Part shown: one piece after another, positions 17,206-26,802 of the stretch
Layout of the letters: the number at the start of each line of letters is the position of its first letter
How positions within the stretch are numbered: position 1 is the first letter of the stretch
Assembly: GCA_963677915.2 (NCBI GenBank)
Contig: CAXXGE010000035.1
Span: 25,570-89,569 of the forward strand
Direction: 5' to 3'
From: G963677915 sp963677915
GTDB taxonomy: Bacteria > Bacillota > Clostridia > Lachnospirales > Vallitaleaceae
Length of the DNA stretch: 64,000 nt
Program-made: the position numbers and the translations under genes
The notes under the pieces: model-generated
Told to the model about the DNA's origin: nothing
Database searches by the model: none
The model's input: the letters and a program-made list of their open reading frames with translations, nothing else

Positions 17206-17553
17206 TTATCTGATAAGCTCTTTGACTTTCGCCTTCTTGCCGACTCTCTCTCTGAGATAGTGCAATCTTGCTCTGCGGACCTTACCACGTCTAATCACTT
17301 CAATCTTCTCGATGTTCGGTGAATGCAACGGCCAGATTTTCTCAACGCCTACGCCGTAGGAAATTCTTCTGACTGTGAATGTTTCACGAGCGCCGCCATT
17401 TTGTCTCTTGATGACAGTCCCTTCAAACATCTGTAACCTTTCGCGATTGCCCTCTTTTACTTTAGCATAGACACGTACAGTGTCACCTACATTAAAAGAT
17501 GCAACTTCGCTTTTAAGTTGAGCTTGTTCGATTTCTCTAATAATATCGTTCAT
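17206..17553 (-). CDS. rplS: 50S ribosomal protein L19
   Basis: L19 sits at the 30S-50S interface. The 115-residue protein MNDIIREIEQAQLKSEV contains NVGDTVRVYAKVKEGNRER, FEGTVIKRQNGGARETFTVR and RRGKVRRARLHYLRERVGK typical of L19. ATG 17553 has a GGAGGTTAC ribosome site; a longer in-frame extension overlapping trmD is spurious. The trmD-rplS order is the standard one. Confidence 0.98.
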   Translation of the reverse strand: MNDIIREIEQAQLKSEVASFNVGDTVRVYAKVKEGNRERLQMFEGTVIKRQNGGARETFTVRRISYGVGVEKIWPLHSPNIEKIEVIRRGKVRRARLHYLRERVGKKAKVKELIR

Positions 17554-17627
17554 GAGTAACCTCCTTCCGTTCAGACATTCATAAATATTCTTCCATACCA
17601 GAGGAATGCCGTACTCACAATACAGAA

Positions 17628-18374
17628 CTATAACATATTGCGTAAATAATTGCAATGTTTTTTTAGGAAACGCAAATCCTCTTCCGTCAGGTTGGCTTTA
17701 TCCAGTAAATCAGGCCTTTTCTGCCAGGTTCTAAGGAGGGATTGCTCCCTTCTCCACCTGTCAATATTCTGGTGGTTTCCTGACAGCAGCACCTCCGGCA
17801 CGTCCATGCCTTCGTAGGACGACGGCCTTGTATATTGAGGGTATTCAAGGAGACCGTCATCAAAGGTTTCCGTCTCGGCGGACATCTTGTTGCTGAGCAC
17901 GCCCGGCACCAGTCTGGATATCGCATCGATCATGACCATGACCGCCAGTTCGCCGCCCGTCAGCACATAATCGCCGATTGACACTTCATCCGTGATGATA
18001 GTGTCTATGATCCTCTCGTCGACGCCTTCATAGTGGCCGCAAAGAAAGACCAGTTCCTCCTCCTGTGCCAGTTCCTTCACCATTTCCTGGTTGAAGGGCT
18101 TTCCCTGAGGTGTCAGGTAAATGACACGAGGTTTCTTTTCCCTGTCCGCAAAGTGATGTCTGTAGGCATCCAGTATCGGCTGCACCTGAAGCACCATGCC
18201 GGCACCGCCGCCGAAGGGATAGTCATCCACCTTCATATGCTTGCTGGCACTGAAATCCCTGAAGTTGATCGTATGGAGTTCAATGCTCTCCTGGTTCATC
18301 GCCTTCCCGATAATGCTATGGCTCAAGCCGGTTTCTATCATTTCAGGAAAAAGCGTCATGACATGGAATTTCAT
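17628..18374 (-). CDS. trmD: tRNA (guanine-37-N1)-methyltransferase
   Basis: TrmD makes m1G37 next to the anticodon, preventing frameshifting. The SPOUT-fold protein MKFHVMTLFPEMIETGLSHS shows DDYPFGGGAGMVLQVQP, LCGHYEGVDERII and the knot region GDYVLTGGELAVMVMIDA, followed by LLEYPQYTRP. ATG 18374 overlaps the rimM TGA stop (ATGA). 248 residues. The upstream in-frame extension lies inside rimM and is rejected. Confidence 0.98.
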   Translation of the reverse strand: MKFHVMTLFPEMIETGLSHSIIGKAMNQESIELHTINFRDFSASKHMKVDDYPFGGGAGMVLQVQPILDAYRHHFADREKKPRVIYLTPQGKPFNQEMVKELAQEEELVFLCGHYEGVDERIIDTIITDEVSIGDYVLTGGELAVMVMIDAISRLVPGVLSNKMSAETETFDDGLLEYPQYTRPSSYEGMDVPEVLLSGNHQNIDRWRREQSLLRTWQKRPDLLDKANLTEEDLRFLKKHCNYLRNML

Positions 18375-18880
18375 TGACCCAGTCCTTCCATCATATGCAC
18401 CGTCATGCGACGCTCCGCAAGATCCACCTTCAATATGCATTCCTTGATTGCAGGCAGAAGCAGGCCATGTCTGCTGCCGTCATCGACGACATAGACATCG
18501 TTGCTGCCGGTGAAGATGACATCCGCTATTTTCCCGAGCCTTTCACCCTTGTCGTCAAAAACGTCAATACCCTCCAGATCCTGAATGTAATATTCATCCA
18601 TGCCTAAAGGCAGCGCTTTATCACGCGGAATCTTCACAATGCCCTGTTTCAGAAGCAGCGCTTCATCCATTGTATTTATCTCTTCAAATTGAATCAGCAC
18701 AAGATTCTTCTGGTATTTGACCGAAGCGATCTTCAGCACCCTGTTCTCACCTTTGGCTGTTTCAACCGTTACCTCTTTAAGAAGCTCGAACCGTGTCATG
18801 TCATCTGTTGTAGGCAACACCTTGACCATGCCTCTGATGCCATGGGTATTGGCAATGCGCCCAATATAAACTTCATCCAT
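18371..18880 (-). CDS. rimM: 16S rRNA processing protein RimM
   Basis: RimM binds S19 and helps mature the 30S head. The 169 residues have the N-terminal RimM barrel (YIGRIANTHGIRGMVKVLP) and the C-terminal PRC barrel (GIDVFDDKGERLGKIADV, LLLPAIKECILKVDL). It is the first gene after a terminator at 18916-18940, so it must have its own start or depend on readthrough; I see no clear promoter in the 75-base gap. Confidence 0.96.
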   Translation of the reverse strand: MDEVYIGRIANTHGIRGMVKVLPTTDDMTRFELLKEVTVETAKGENRVLKIASVKYQKNLVLIQFEEINTMDEALLLKQGIVKIPRDKALPLGMDEYYIQDLEGIDVFDDKGERLGKIADVIFTGSNDVYVVDDGSRHGLLLPAIKECILKVDLAERRMTVHMMEGLGQ

Positions 18881-18915
18881 CTGACATTCCCCTTTCCTGT
18901 TAAACTAGAAATAAA

Positions 18916-18940
18916 AAGGTTAGAGCCAGGCTCTAACCTT
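18916..18940 (-). terminator. rho-independent terminator between khpA and rimM
   Basis: A perfect 10-bp stem (18916-18925 with 18931-18940) with a five-base loop is followed on the minus strand by a TTTTTATTTC-type tail. It lies only 14 bases after the khpA stop codon. Confidence 0.75.
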
Positions 18941-18954
18941 GATTGATATTACTG

Positions 18955-19182
18955 TTAAAGGATTTCCACGGTTACGCGTTTGTCATCCTTTGTCGCAGCT
19001 GCCTTGACAACGGCACGGATCGCTTTGGCTATACGGCCTTGCTTTCCAATAACCTTGCCCATGTCGTCATCAGCCACTTTAAGTTCAATGACCGTAGATT
19101 TTTCTTTGACGACTTCATTGACCACAACTTGTTCAGGATGATCGACAAGCGCTTTCGCGATTACCTCGACCAGTTCCTTCAT
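18955..19182 (-). CDS. khpA: KH-domain RNA-binding protein KhpA (YlqC)
   Basis: A 75-residue single-KH-domain protein. The KH signature is DDMGKVIGKQGRIAKAIRAV; relatives in Firmicutes (KhpA) dimerise with KhpB and bind many small RNAs and mRNAs affecting division and cell length. Always located between rpsP and rimM, as here. It follows rpsP by 13 bases. Confidence 0.95.
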   Translation of the reverse strand: MKELVEVIAKALVDHPEQVVVNEVVKEKSTVIELKVADDDMGKVIGKQGRIAKAIRAVVKAAATKDDKRVTVEIL

Positions 19183-19195
19183 GGCGATACCTCCA

Positions 19196-19441
19196 TTAGT
19201 CGATGATACCTGATATTTTCAAAAGTCTTTTGACTGTATCAGATGGTTGAGCGCCAGTATCAAGCCATTTCTTGGCGATTTCAGCATCCACCTTAAGGTC
19301 GATTGGTTCCTTCGTCGGATCGTAGTAACCTACTTGCTCGATGAATTTACCATCCCTTGGGGATCTGGAATCCGCAACAACGATTCTATAGAAAGGAGCT
19401 TTCTTTTGTCCCATTCTTTTCAATCTCATTCTTACTGCCAT
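19196..19441 (-). CDS. rpsP: 30S ribosomal protein S16
   Basis: S16 is an assembly protein of the 30S body. The 81-residue protein MAVRMRLKRMGQKKAPFYRI contains VVADSRSPRDGKFIEQVGYYDP, diagnostic for the family. ATG 19441 is seven bases after GGAGG; an in-frame GTG three codons upstream overlaps that ribosome site and is not preferred. Confidence 0.98.
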   Translation of the reverse strand: MAVRMRLKRMGQKKAPFYRIVVADSRSPRDGKFIEQVGYYDPTKEPIDLKVDAEIAKKWLDTGAQPSDTVKRLLKISGIID

Positions 19442-19472
19442 GTGTTTCACCTCCTTGAAATATTGGTTTTAT

Positions 19473-20816
19473 TTAAAAGGGCAAGTTGAACATGCCTTTT
19501 TTGCCTTTTCCTTTTTTGCCCATCATGCCGCCCATTTGCTTCATCATTTTTTTCGACTGCTCGAACTGCTTGATGAATCTGTTCACCTGTCCGATATCCA
19601 TGCCGCAGCCCTTGGCAATTCTTTGTTTCCTTGAAGGATTCATGATGTCCGGATTGTTTCTCTCCTCCGGTGTCATGGAATAGATCATCGACTCGAATCG
19701 AGCCATTTCCTTGTCGTCGATCTGGGCGCCCTTAAGCTGCTGACTCATTCCGGGAATCATCGCCATCAAATCACTCAGCGATCCCATCGACTTGATCTGC
19801 TGCATCTGCTCCAGGAAATCATCAAAAGTGAATTCGGCTTTCCTGAACTTCCTTTCCATCTCGGCTGCTTTTTTCTCATCCAGCGTGCTTTGCGCCTTCT
19901 CGATCAGCGAGAGCACATCACCCATACCCAGAATCCGGGAAGCCATCCTGTCGGGATGGAAGGTCTCTATGTCTGTCAGCTTCTCACCGACGCAGGCGAA
20001 CTTGATGGGCTTTTCAGTTACAGCCCTTACAGACAGCGCCGCGCCGCCTCTTGTGTCGCCGTCAAGCTTAGTAAGAATGACGCCGTCGATACCGATGATA
20101 TTGTTGAAGCTCTCGGCCACATTGACAGCATCCTGACCCGTCATCGAGTCAACGACCAAAAGGATCTCTTTCGGCTGGATGACTTCCTTGACATTCACCA
20201 GCTCATTCATCATTGCGTCATCTATATGGAGGCGTCCTGCAGTATCCACGATTACAACATCGTTGTTGTTCTTGTCTGCATGTTCCATCGCCGCCTTGGA
20301 TATATCGACCGGGTCGTTCTTGTCACCCATGGCAAAAACCGGTATGTCCAGCTGGCCACCGACTACCTGAAGCTGCTTGACAGCGGCAGGTCTGTAGATG
20401 TCGCAGGCAACCAGCAGCGGTTTTTTTCCTTGTTTTTTCAACATGCCCGCAAGTTTAGCACAGGTCGTTGTTTTACCCGCACCCTGAAGACCGACCATCA
20501 TATAAACGGTCTTTTCTCCCTTGCTGTTGAATGTCAGGCCTGTGCTTGTTTCGCCCATCAGCCTGACCATTTCCTCATTAACGATTTTAATGACGTGCTG
20601 GCCTGGCGTCAGGCTTTCCATGACTTCCTGGCCCACACTTCTTTCCTGTACACCTTTAACAAAATCCTTAACAACCTTGAAGTTGACGTCTGCCTCAAGC
20701 AGAGCCATTTTGACTTCCCTCATTGCAGCTTTTACGTCCGCTTCCGAGAGCTTGCCTTTCTTTTTAAGGTTGCTGAATATATTCTGAAACTTTTCTGATA
20801 AGCTTTCAAATGCCAT
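19473..20816 (-). CDS. ffh: signal recognition particle protein Ffh
   Basis: Ffh binds signal sequences and 4.5S/6S RNA and targets ribosomes to FtsY. The 447 residues contain the N domain, the G domain with GLQGAGKTTTCAKLAG, DTAGRLHID and TKLDGDTRGG, and the M domain ending in a methionine-rich tail (MMKQMGGMMGKKGKGKKGM) after SKKMMKQ. Next to ylxM and in the same cluster as ftsY, so both SRP GTPases are co-encoded. Confidence 0.98.
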   Translation of the reverse strand: MAFESLSEKFQNIFSNLKKKGKLSEADVKAAMREVKMALLEADVNFKVVKDFVKGVQERSVGQEVMESLTPGQHVIKIVNEEMVRLMGETSTGLTFNSKGEKTVYMMVGLQGAGKTTTCAKLAGMLKKQGKKPLLVACDIYRPAAVKQLQVVGGQLDIPVFAMGDKNDPVDISKAAMEHADKNNNDVVIVDTAGRLHIDDAMMNELVNVKEVIQPKEILLVVDSMTGQDAVNVAESFNNIIGIDGVILTKLDGDTRGGAALSVRAVTEKPIKFACVGEKLTDIETFHPDRMASRILGMGDVLSLIEKAQSTLDEKKAAEMERKFRKAEFTFDDFLEQMQQIKSMGSLSDLMAMIPGMSQQLKGAQIDDKEMARFESMIYSMTPEERNNPDIMNPSRKQRIAKGCGMDIGQVNRFIKQFEQSKKMMKQMGGMMGKKGKGKKGMFNLPF

Positions 20817-20825
20817 AATTGCCTC

Positions 20826-21176
20826 CTAAAGATTGGACAGCATTTTCCCGGACAGTTTCCGGATTTCCATGATACAGCTGTAAAGTTCATCTGCATCCTT
20901 TGATTCTATCATTGATTTCTCACTTATGGCTTCAATCAAGTGTTTGTTTTCCATGAACTTCCTGACAAGCGACAATTTATCCTCGTACTTTTGAAGCTGT
21001 CTGTCGCATTTTTTGAGGTTGTCGTGGACGGCTTGACGGCTGATATTCATGATGTCTGCAATTTCTGCCAAAGACAGGTCTTCGTTGAAATGCAGCTCAT
21101 ATGCCTGCTTCTGTTTCTCAGTCAGCAGCTCTCCATAAAAATCGAAGAGCATCGTCCGCTCTAATATAATATCCAT
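20826..21176 (-). CDS. ylxM: YlxM family sigma-70 region-4-like DNA-binding protein
   Basis: A 116-residue protein of the UPF0122/YlxM family, encoded next to ffh; it may modulate SRP or transcription. It carries a helix-turn-helix like sigma factor region 4 (DLSLAEIADIMNISRQAVHDNLKK). ATG 21176 follows AGAGGTGG; an upstream in-frame start six codons earlier overlaps the ribosome site. Confidence 0.9.
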   Translation of the reverse strand: MDIILERTMLFDFYGELLTEKQKQAYELHFNEDLSLAEIADIMNISRQAVHDNLKKCDRQLQKYEDKLSLVRKFMENKHLIEAISEKSMIESKDADELYSCIMEIRKLSGKMLSNL

Positions 21177-21252
21177 TCGTACCACCTCTGTCAAGCACTT
21201 TTGCTTTACAGAGCAATTATAGTGTCACAACCTCTGATTGTCAATAGGTTTT

Positions 21253-22281
21253 TCATTTTTTCAGGGCAAAAACAAGGTCCCTATTGATCGCCTGGGACAC
21301 CCTGTGGCTGAAATCAACGTGTTCAGTTTCCGGACACTCCACAAATCCATGTCTGCCGAGGCAGTCGACAATCTCCTGTTTGCTGTCGGTGAAGGTATTC
21401 CATGCCAATGCGATGGATCCGCCTTTTTTAAGAAGTCTGTCCCATGAATCCAGCGCCCCATCCAGAATGCCGACAATGCTTCTCGTGGACTGCTTGCCTT
21501 TTTTGCCTATATGCGCGATGCCATAGGGCAGGTCGCATGCAATGACATCGATGCTGTTTTTCTTGAAGACGACGCAGCCTTTGGCAGCATCGGCTGCAAT
21601 GCATTTCATTTCGATGAATTCCTTGCGTTTGGCAGCTTCCTTGTCTTTGGCCACTTTGAAGGACAGCGTCTCACCAACATTTTTGCCTCCGACAATCGCC
21701 TTGCCTTTTTCCATCTGGTGCTTGTAATGCCCTTCCTTCAGATACCTGGAAAAATAAACGCTCATATCATGGATGGCGCCTTTGTTCTCGTCGATGCCAT
21801 AGGCATCGTATCCGTCGGTCATCGCCTCAAAGAGCGTCGTACCCTTGCCGCACATGGGATCCAGGATGCTGACCTGTTCCCTGCCGTCCAAACGGTCCAT
21901 GACAGAGAGTCCGATGTTCAGCATCAGCCTTGTGATTGTTTCGTTTGTCTTGCCACTGTATTTCAGCCTCGTGCTAAGGTCTTCCGGAAACACCGGTTCA
22001 TACCCTATAGGCACGATATTTGTGTTCGGGCCGTTGTTCTCGAGGAGCATATAAAAGAAAGACAGTTTGAAGACGGTTTCCTTCGCTTCATCACTCAATA
22101 TGCATTCACAGCTGAATGTCATCATATGGCCTTTGTGAGCCTGTACGATATTTATTTCCGTCGCCTGGACACCGATCCCTTTCAGAACCAATGTCAGCTC
22201 CGCCACGCAAAGCCTGTGGTATTCCTCTTCAAAGGCAATATTGTATTGGGGCTTCATGAGAATTGCATACTGTTTCGACAT
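21253..22281 (-). CDS. TRM11/UPF0020-type RNA methyltransferase
   Basis: A 342-residue SAM-dependent methyltransferase with a THUMP-like N-terminal half and a Rossmann C-terminal half. SAM-binding ILDPMCGKGTTLFEAM is near residue 142, and the catalytic motif reads CDLPYGIAHIGKKGK, similar to the (D/N)PPY motif of guanine-N2 methyltransferases such as Trm11. Target unknown, probably tRNA or rRNA. It lies between ftsY and ylxM, which is not universal in this cluster. Function by family only. Confidence 0.75.
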   Translation of the reverse strand: MSKQYAILMKPQYNIAFEEEYHRLCVAELTLVLKGIGVQATEINIVQAHKGHMMTFSCECILSDEAKETVFKLSFFYMLLENNGPNTNIVPIGYEPVFPEDLSTRLKYSGKTNETITRLMLNIGLSVMDRLDGREQVSILDPMCGKGTTLFEAMTDGYDAYGIDENKGAIHDMSVYFSRYLKEGHYKHQMEKGKAIVGGKNVGETLSFKVAKDKEAAKRKEFIEMKCIAADAAKGCVVFKKNSIDVIACDLPYGIAHIGKKGKQSTRSIVGILDGALDSWDRLLKKGGSIALAWNTFTDSKQEIVDCLGRHGFVECPETEHVDFSHRVSQAINRDLVFALKK

Positions 22282-22287
22282 GCTTAA

Positions 22288-23217
22288 TCAGTTCCCTTCT
22301 TCGAACAGCGCTTCGACAAACTCATCCGAATCAAAAGGATGAAGGTCATCAATACCCTCGCCCACACCGATATATTTCACAGGCAGGCCGATTTCATATG
22401 AAATCGCTATAGCGCTGCCGCCTTTGGCCGTTCCGTCGAGTTTGGTCAGCACGATGCCTGTAATCGGGGCGATTTCCTTGAACTGCTTCGCCTGGCTAAG
22501 TGCGTTCTGCCCGGTCGTTGCATCAAGGACCAGTAGCACTTCCGGATGGGCATCACCGTATTCCCTGTCGATGATCTTGAAAATCTTGCGAAGCTCTTCC
22601 ATAAGGTTCTTTTTGTTGTGGAGCCTGCCTGCCGTGTCACAGATAAGAAGATCCGTCTTTCTGGATTTGGCAGCCTGGACCGCATCGAAAACAACCGCAC
22701 CCGGATCCGAGTTTTCCTGCTGGGATATGATTTCGACACTGGCCCTGTTTGCCCATTCGATAAGCTGGTCAATAGCCGCCGCCCTGAAGGTATCGGCTGC
22801 CGCCAAAAGCACTTTCTTGCCGTCTCTTTTAAAACGCATGGCCAGCTTGCCTATCGTTGTCGTCTTCCCAACACCGTTGACGCCGATGACAAGGACAACA
22901 GATTTCTTTTCTGTGAAACTGTATGCATCTTCCGGCAGGGCCAGAAGGGTTTTCAATTCGTCCTTGAGAAGCGTCTTGACTTCCGAAGGATCCTTGACAC
23001 CCTTTTCCTTCACCTTTATTCTCAAGTCCTCGATGATCTTGATTGCCGTATTGACGCCTATGTCGGCAATAATAAGCGCCTCTTCCAGCTCTTCATAGAA
23101 TTCATCATCGATTGCCGTGAAGCTTTGGAGCACCTGGTCGATGCCCCCCATGATATTGTTTCTGGTCTTGGTCAGCCCGCTGACCAGTTTATTGAAAAAT
23201 CCTGATTTATCTGCCAT
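22288..23217 (-). CDS. ftsY: signal recognition particle receptor FtsY
   Basis: FtsY is the membrane-associated SRP receptor GTPase. The 309 residues make up an NG domain with GVNGVGKTTTIGKLAMRF, DTAGRLHNKKNLMEEL and TKLDGTAKGG; the long acidic A domain is absent, as in many Gram-positives. It starts four bases after the smc stop. Confidence 0.98.
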   Translation of the reverse strand: MADKSGFFNKLVSGLTKTRNNIMGGIDQVLQSFTAIDDEFYEELEEALIIADIGVNTAIKIIEDLRIKVKEKGVKDPSEVKTLLKDELKTLLALPEDAYSFTEKKSVVLVIGVNGVGKTTTIGKLAMRFKRDGKKVLLAAADTFRAAAIDQLIEWANRASVEIISQQENSDPGAVVFDAVQAAKSRKTDLLICDTAGRLHNKKNLMEELRKIFKIIDREYGDAHPEVLLVLDATTGQNALSQAKQFKEIAPITGIVLTKLDGTAKGGSAIAISYEIGLPVKYIGVGEGIDDLHPFDSDEFVEALFEEGN

Positions 23218-23221
23218 AATT

Positions 23222-26200
23222 CTACCTTTCTAATTCGTCTTCGATCAGTTTGACGCTGACTTGTGTCGATACGCCTTTTTCCTGCATCGTGATGCCGTAT
23301 AGCGCGTGTGCAGCTGCCATCGTGCCTTGCTTATGGGTAATGATGATGAACTGGGTATTCCCTGCCAGCTTCAGAAGATACTTGGCAAACCTCTCTACGT
23401 TGGCATCATCCAGTGCCGCATCGATCTCGTCAAGCACACAGAACGGCGACGGTTTCAGACTCTGTATGGCAAAGAGCAGTGCAATGGCAGTAAAGGCCCT
23501 TTCGCCACCAGACAGAAGCATCATGTTCTGCAGCTTTTTTCCAGGCGGCTGTGCGATGATCTGCACGCCGGATTCCAGCACATTGTCTGTGTCCGTCAGT
23601 TCCAGCATGGCTTTCCCGCCGCCAAAGAGTTCCTTGAACATGAATCCGAACTCCCTGTTGATTTCCCTGAAACGCTCTCTGAACTGTTCCTGCATGCTGA
23701 CATCAAGGTCCCCGATGATCTGCATCAGCTTCTCTTCTGCTTTTACCACATCGTCCCTTTGTGTTGTCAGGAAATCATAGCGTTCGCTGACCTGTTTGTA
23801 ATCCTCGATGGCATTGACATTGACATCCCCCAGCTCCTTGATTTCGCTTTTCAGCGTGCTTATCTTCTGTTTCACCGCCGATAGGGTACCAAGGGATTCA
23901 TCCAGGTATTTGTGGGCCTGGTTGTATGTCATCTCATACTCGTTCCACATATAATCCAGAAGGTTCTCCTTCTGTACATCCAGCTTGACCTTCTGGTTTT
24001 CCAGCCTGGAAAGGTCCTTCTCCAGCTGGCTGATCCTGGCCGACTCCTCTTCCCTTTGCTCATAGAGGGACTCCTGGATCTTCTGTTTTTGCTGCCGCGC
24101 GCTGATGCTTTCACTCTGCTTTGTTTCAAGTGATTCAATCTTCCCGGTCAAATCGGAAATCTCCTGCGTAATCTCCTCGATCCTCTTTTCCTTTTCTTCG
24201 TAACTGGATTCGCCGTCGGTCAGCTCACGCTTCAAGGTTGCCATTTCATCGGCAATGCCGTTGGCTTCTTCCTTCATTCTGTCAATAAGGGCTTCAGCAT
24301 GACGTTTCTTTTCATTTGAAGCCGAAGAACGGACCCTAAGCCCTGTCAGCTCTTCAAGCAGCTGTTCCTTTTCTTCCTTCAGCTCGAGCAGCTTAAGGCT
24401 TATTTCTTCGATTCGTTTTTCAGACGATTCTTTATTGTGGTCGTAGTGGTTCAGCTTGCCTTTCGTCTCATCCAGTTCACTTTGATGGCCTACAAGCGCT
24501 GAATCGATCAACGCCAGCTCTTCTTCCTGGTCTGTTTTCTCGCCCTGCAGTTTGACAAGATTGGCTGCAAGCTGTTCCAGCCTCATGGATTCCTTGTGGA
24601 AATCCTCTTTCTTAATCTGCAGCTCTTCTGCGACGGATTTCATTTCAGCTGAGAGTTGAGCCAGCTCATTCTTGCTTGCAGCAAGCTTTTGTTCCAGACT
24701 GCCGATTTCCCGGGCCAGTTCAGAAGCCTTCGCGAGATGCTCCTCAAGCTCCCTCTTACGTGAGAGGAACTGGTTCCTGTCATTCTTGTAGGCACCGCCT
24801 GTCATTGCACCGCCAGGATTGATGACATCACCGTCCAGCGTTACAATTCTGACGCCGAACTGTTCTTTGCTGGCGATCGCCATACCGTTGTCCAGATTGT
24901 CCGCTATGACGATGTTCCCAAGCAGATGGGACATGATGGCTTCATAGCGGCTTTCCGTTTCAACCAGCTCGTTGGCATAACCGATAAATCCTTTATAGCC
25001 GGCATCCACACGTTTCCTGGGTGTCCTTCCTTTTATAGTTGTAAGAGGCAGGAACGTCGCCCTTCCGAATCTGTTCTTTTTCAGATATCCTATCAGTTCC
25101 TTGGCCGTGGTTTCATTGTCGGTGATAATGTTCTGATGGGCACTTCCAAGGGCTGTTTCAATTGCCTTCTCATACTGTTTGTCTGTTCTTATGACGTCAG
25201 CGACAACGCCGTGGATGCCTTCGCTTAGACTGCCTTCCTTCTTGCGAAGCAGCATGACCTGCTTGATACTGTATTGATAGCCTTCATACTCCTCTTCGAC
25301 CGTTGCGATCGCTGATGCCTTGGACTCTTCGCTGTGCTTCCTGTAATTGCAGTCCTTGATCTTTTCCTCGAATTCACCGATTAGAAGCGTTAATTCACCT
25401 GTCTTTTCCTTTGCCTTGCTTTCCTTTTCTCCAAGGGCATCCAGGGATGCTTTCTTCTGCTCAAGCGCAGCAGCAAGACGTTCGACTGTATCCTTTTCTT
25501 CATCCATCTGCTGGTTCAATCTGGTCACCTGCCGCACGATTGCTTCCTTGCGGGATGATTTATGTTCGAGGTCAGCTTCCAGACGGTTGATCCGGCTTTT
25601 ATCGTTGGACATGCTGTTCAATTGTTCAATCATATCAGATTGAAGCGTATTCATTGCGCACTCAAGATCAGACATGGTTGTATTGACCGCTTCCAGCTTA
25701 CCGTTACCGAGAGTCAAAGCCTCGCTGTCCTTCAAGGCCTCTTCCGCAAGACTTGCCAGTTGACCTTCCAGCGCTTCCAGTTCGGCTGAAGCACTCTCTT
25801 TCTTATCCTTGATTGTCTTGATGCGGTCAAGGGCACGCATATGATTGGACGACAAATGGGCCATCTGCTCTTTGACAAGGGCGATAGCCGATTCCTTGCG
25901 TTCCTTTTCGCTTTTAAGATCCGAAATCACGACTCTGGAACTTTCTATCGCGGTTTCCATCGTCTCAAGCTCTTTGTTCAGTTCGAGATGCTTCCTTTTG
26001 TTTTCCTCATGACTTTCAGAAGCTTCTTTGATATGGCCTTCGACATGCTTCTCTTTGTGCTCTATCTGTTCTATCTGTTCGGTAATCCTCTGGGTCTCCT
26101 GGACAAAAATGTTCAGTTCGAATTTTTTCAGCGATTCCTTTTTCTCCAGATATTGTTTGGCTGTCGCAGACTGTTCCTTAAGGATTTCCTTCTGCCCCTC

Positions 26201-26794
26201 AAGCTCAACAATAATGTCATTGATGCGAAGCAGGTTCTGCCTTTCCTTGTCCAGGCTCTTTTCAGCCGATGTCTTACGGTTCTTGAATTTGACAATGCCT
26301 GCCGCTTCGTCGAAAAGCGCCCGTCTGTCGTCAGGTTTCGTGGAAAGGATCTTGTCGATCTGTCCCTGTCCGATAATGGAATAGCCTTCTTTACCGACAC
26401 CGGTATCCATAAACAGCTCATGGACGTCACGCAGTCTGCAGCTCGTACCGTTGATAAAATACTCACCCTCGCCGGAACGATAGACCCTTCTTGATACCGT
26501 CACTTCCGAGTATTCGATAGGCATTTTCATGTCCTGGTTGTCAATTGTCAGGTCAACCTGGCAGTAACCATGCGGTTTCCTTGTTTCAGTGCCGGAAAAG
26601 ATCACATCCTCCATCTTGCTGCCCCTGAGCTGCTTGGCGCTTTGCTCGCCGAGCACCCATCTCACGGCGTCTGCGACATTGCTTTTGCCACTGCCGTTGG
26701 GTCCCACAATGGCTGTCATGCCTTCTTCAAATTTAAAAGCCATTTTACTGGCAAAGGATTTGAATCCGATCAGTTCTATACTCTTTAAATACAT
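23222..26794 (-). CDS. smc: chromosome segregation protein SMC
   Basis: SMC forms the condensin ring that organises and segregates the chromosome. The 1190 residues have the canonical layout: head with GPNGSGKSNVADAVRWV (Walker A, about 32-48), coiled coil (about 170-510), hinge (about 520-640, with GIHGVVADVI), returning coiled coil, and the second head part with LSGGERAFTAIALLFA (signature) and FCVLDEIDAALDDANV (Walker B). It lies between rnc and ftsY, the standard order. Confidence 0.99.
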   Translation of the reverse strand: MYLKSIELIGFKSFASKMAFKFEEGMTAIVGPNGSGKSNVADAVRWVLGEQSAKQLRGSKMEDVIFSGTETRKPHGYCQVDLTIDNQDMKMPIEYSEVTVSRRVYRSGEGEYFINGTSCRLRDVHELFMDTGVGKEGYSIIGQGQIDKILSTKPDDRRALFDEAAGIVKFKNRKTSAEKSLDKERQNLLRINDIIVELEGQKEILKEQSATAKQYLEKKESLKKFELNIFVQETQRITEQIEQIEHKEKHVEGHIKEASESHEENKRKHLELNKELETMETAIESSRVVISDLKSEKERKESAIALVKEQMAHLSSNHMRALDRIKTIKDKKESASAELEALEGQLASLAEEALKDSEALTLGNGKLEAVNTTMSDLECAMNTLQSDMIEQLNSMSNDKSRINRLEADLEHKSSRKEAIVRQVTRLNQQMDEEKDTVERLAAALEQKKASLDALGEKESKAKEKTGELTLLIGEFEEKIKDCNYRKHSEESKASAIATVEEEYEGYQYSIKQVMLLRKKEGSLSEGIHGVVADVIRTDKQYEKAIETALGSAHQNIITDNETTAKELIGYLKKNRFGRATFLPLTTIKGRTPRKRVDAGYKGFIGYANELVETESRYEAIMSHLLGNIVIADNLDNGMAIASKEQFGVRIVTLDGDVINPGGAMTGGAYKNDRNQFLSRKRELEEHLAKASELAREIGSLEQKLAASKNELAQLSAEMKSVAEELQIKKEDFHKESMRLEQLAANLVKLQGEKTDQEEELALIDSALVGHQSELDETKGKLNHYDHNKESSEKRIEEISLKLLELKEEKEQLLEELTGLRVRSSASNEKKRHAEALIDRMKEEANGIADEMATLKRELTDGESSYEEKEKRIEEITQEISDLTGKIESLETKQSESISARQQKQKIQESLYEQREEESARISQLEKDLSRLENQKVKLDVQKENLLDYMWNEYEMTYNQAHKYLDESLGTLSAVKQKISTLKSEIKELGDVNVNAIEDYKQVSERYDFLTTQRDDVVKAEEKLMQIIGDLDVSMQEQFRERFREINREFGFMFKELFGGGKAMLELTDTDNVLESGVQIIAQPPGKKLQNMMLLSGGERAFTAIALLFAIQSLKPSPFCVLDEIDAALDDANVERFAKYLLKLAGNTQFIIITHKQGTMAAAHALYGITMQEKGVSTQVSVKLIEDELER

Positions 26795-26802
26795 GTGCTC
26801 CC

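Noticed and set aside
17554..17655. N-terminal extension of L19 into trmD
   Set aside because: The 34 extra residues lie within trmD and do not match L19; the ATG at 17553 has a strong ribosome site.
25841..26494. Open frame of 217 codons on the plus strand opposite smc
   Set aside because: Antisense shadow with repeated Phe/Leu caused by the coiled-coil codons of smc; no ribosome site.
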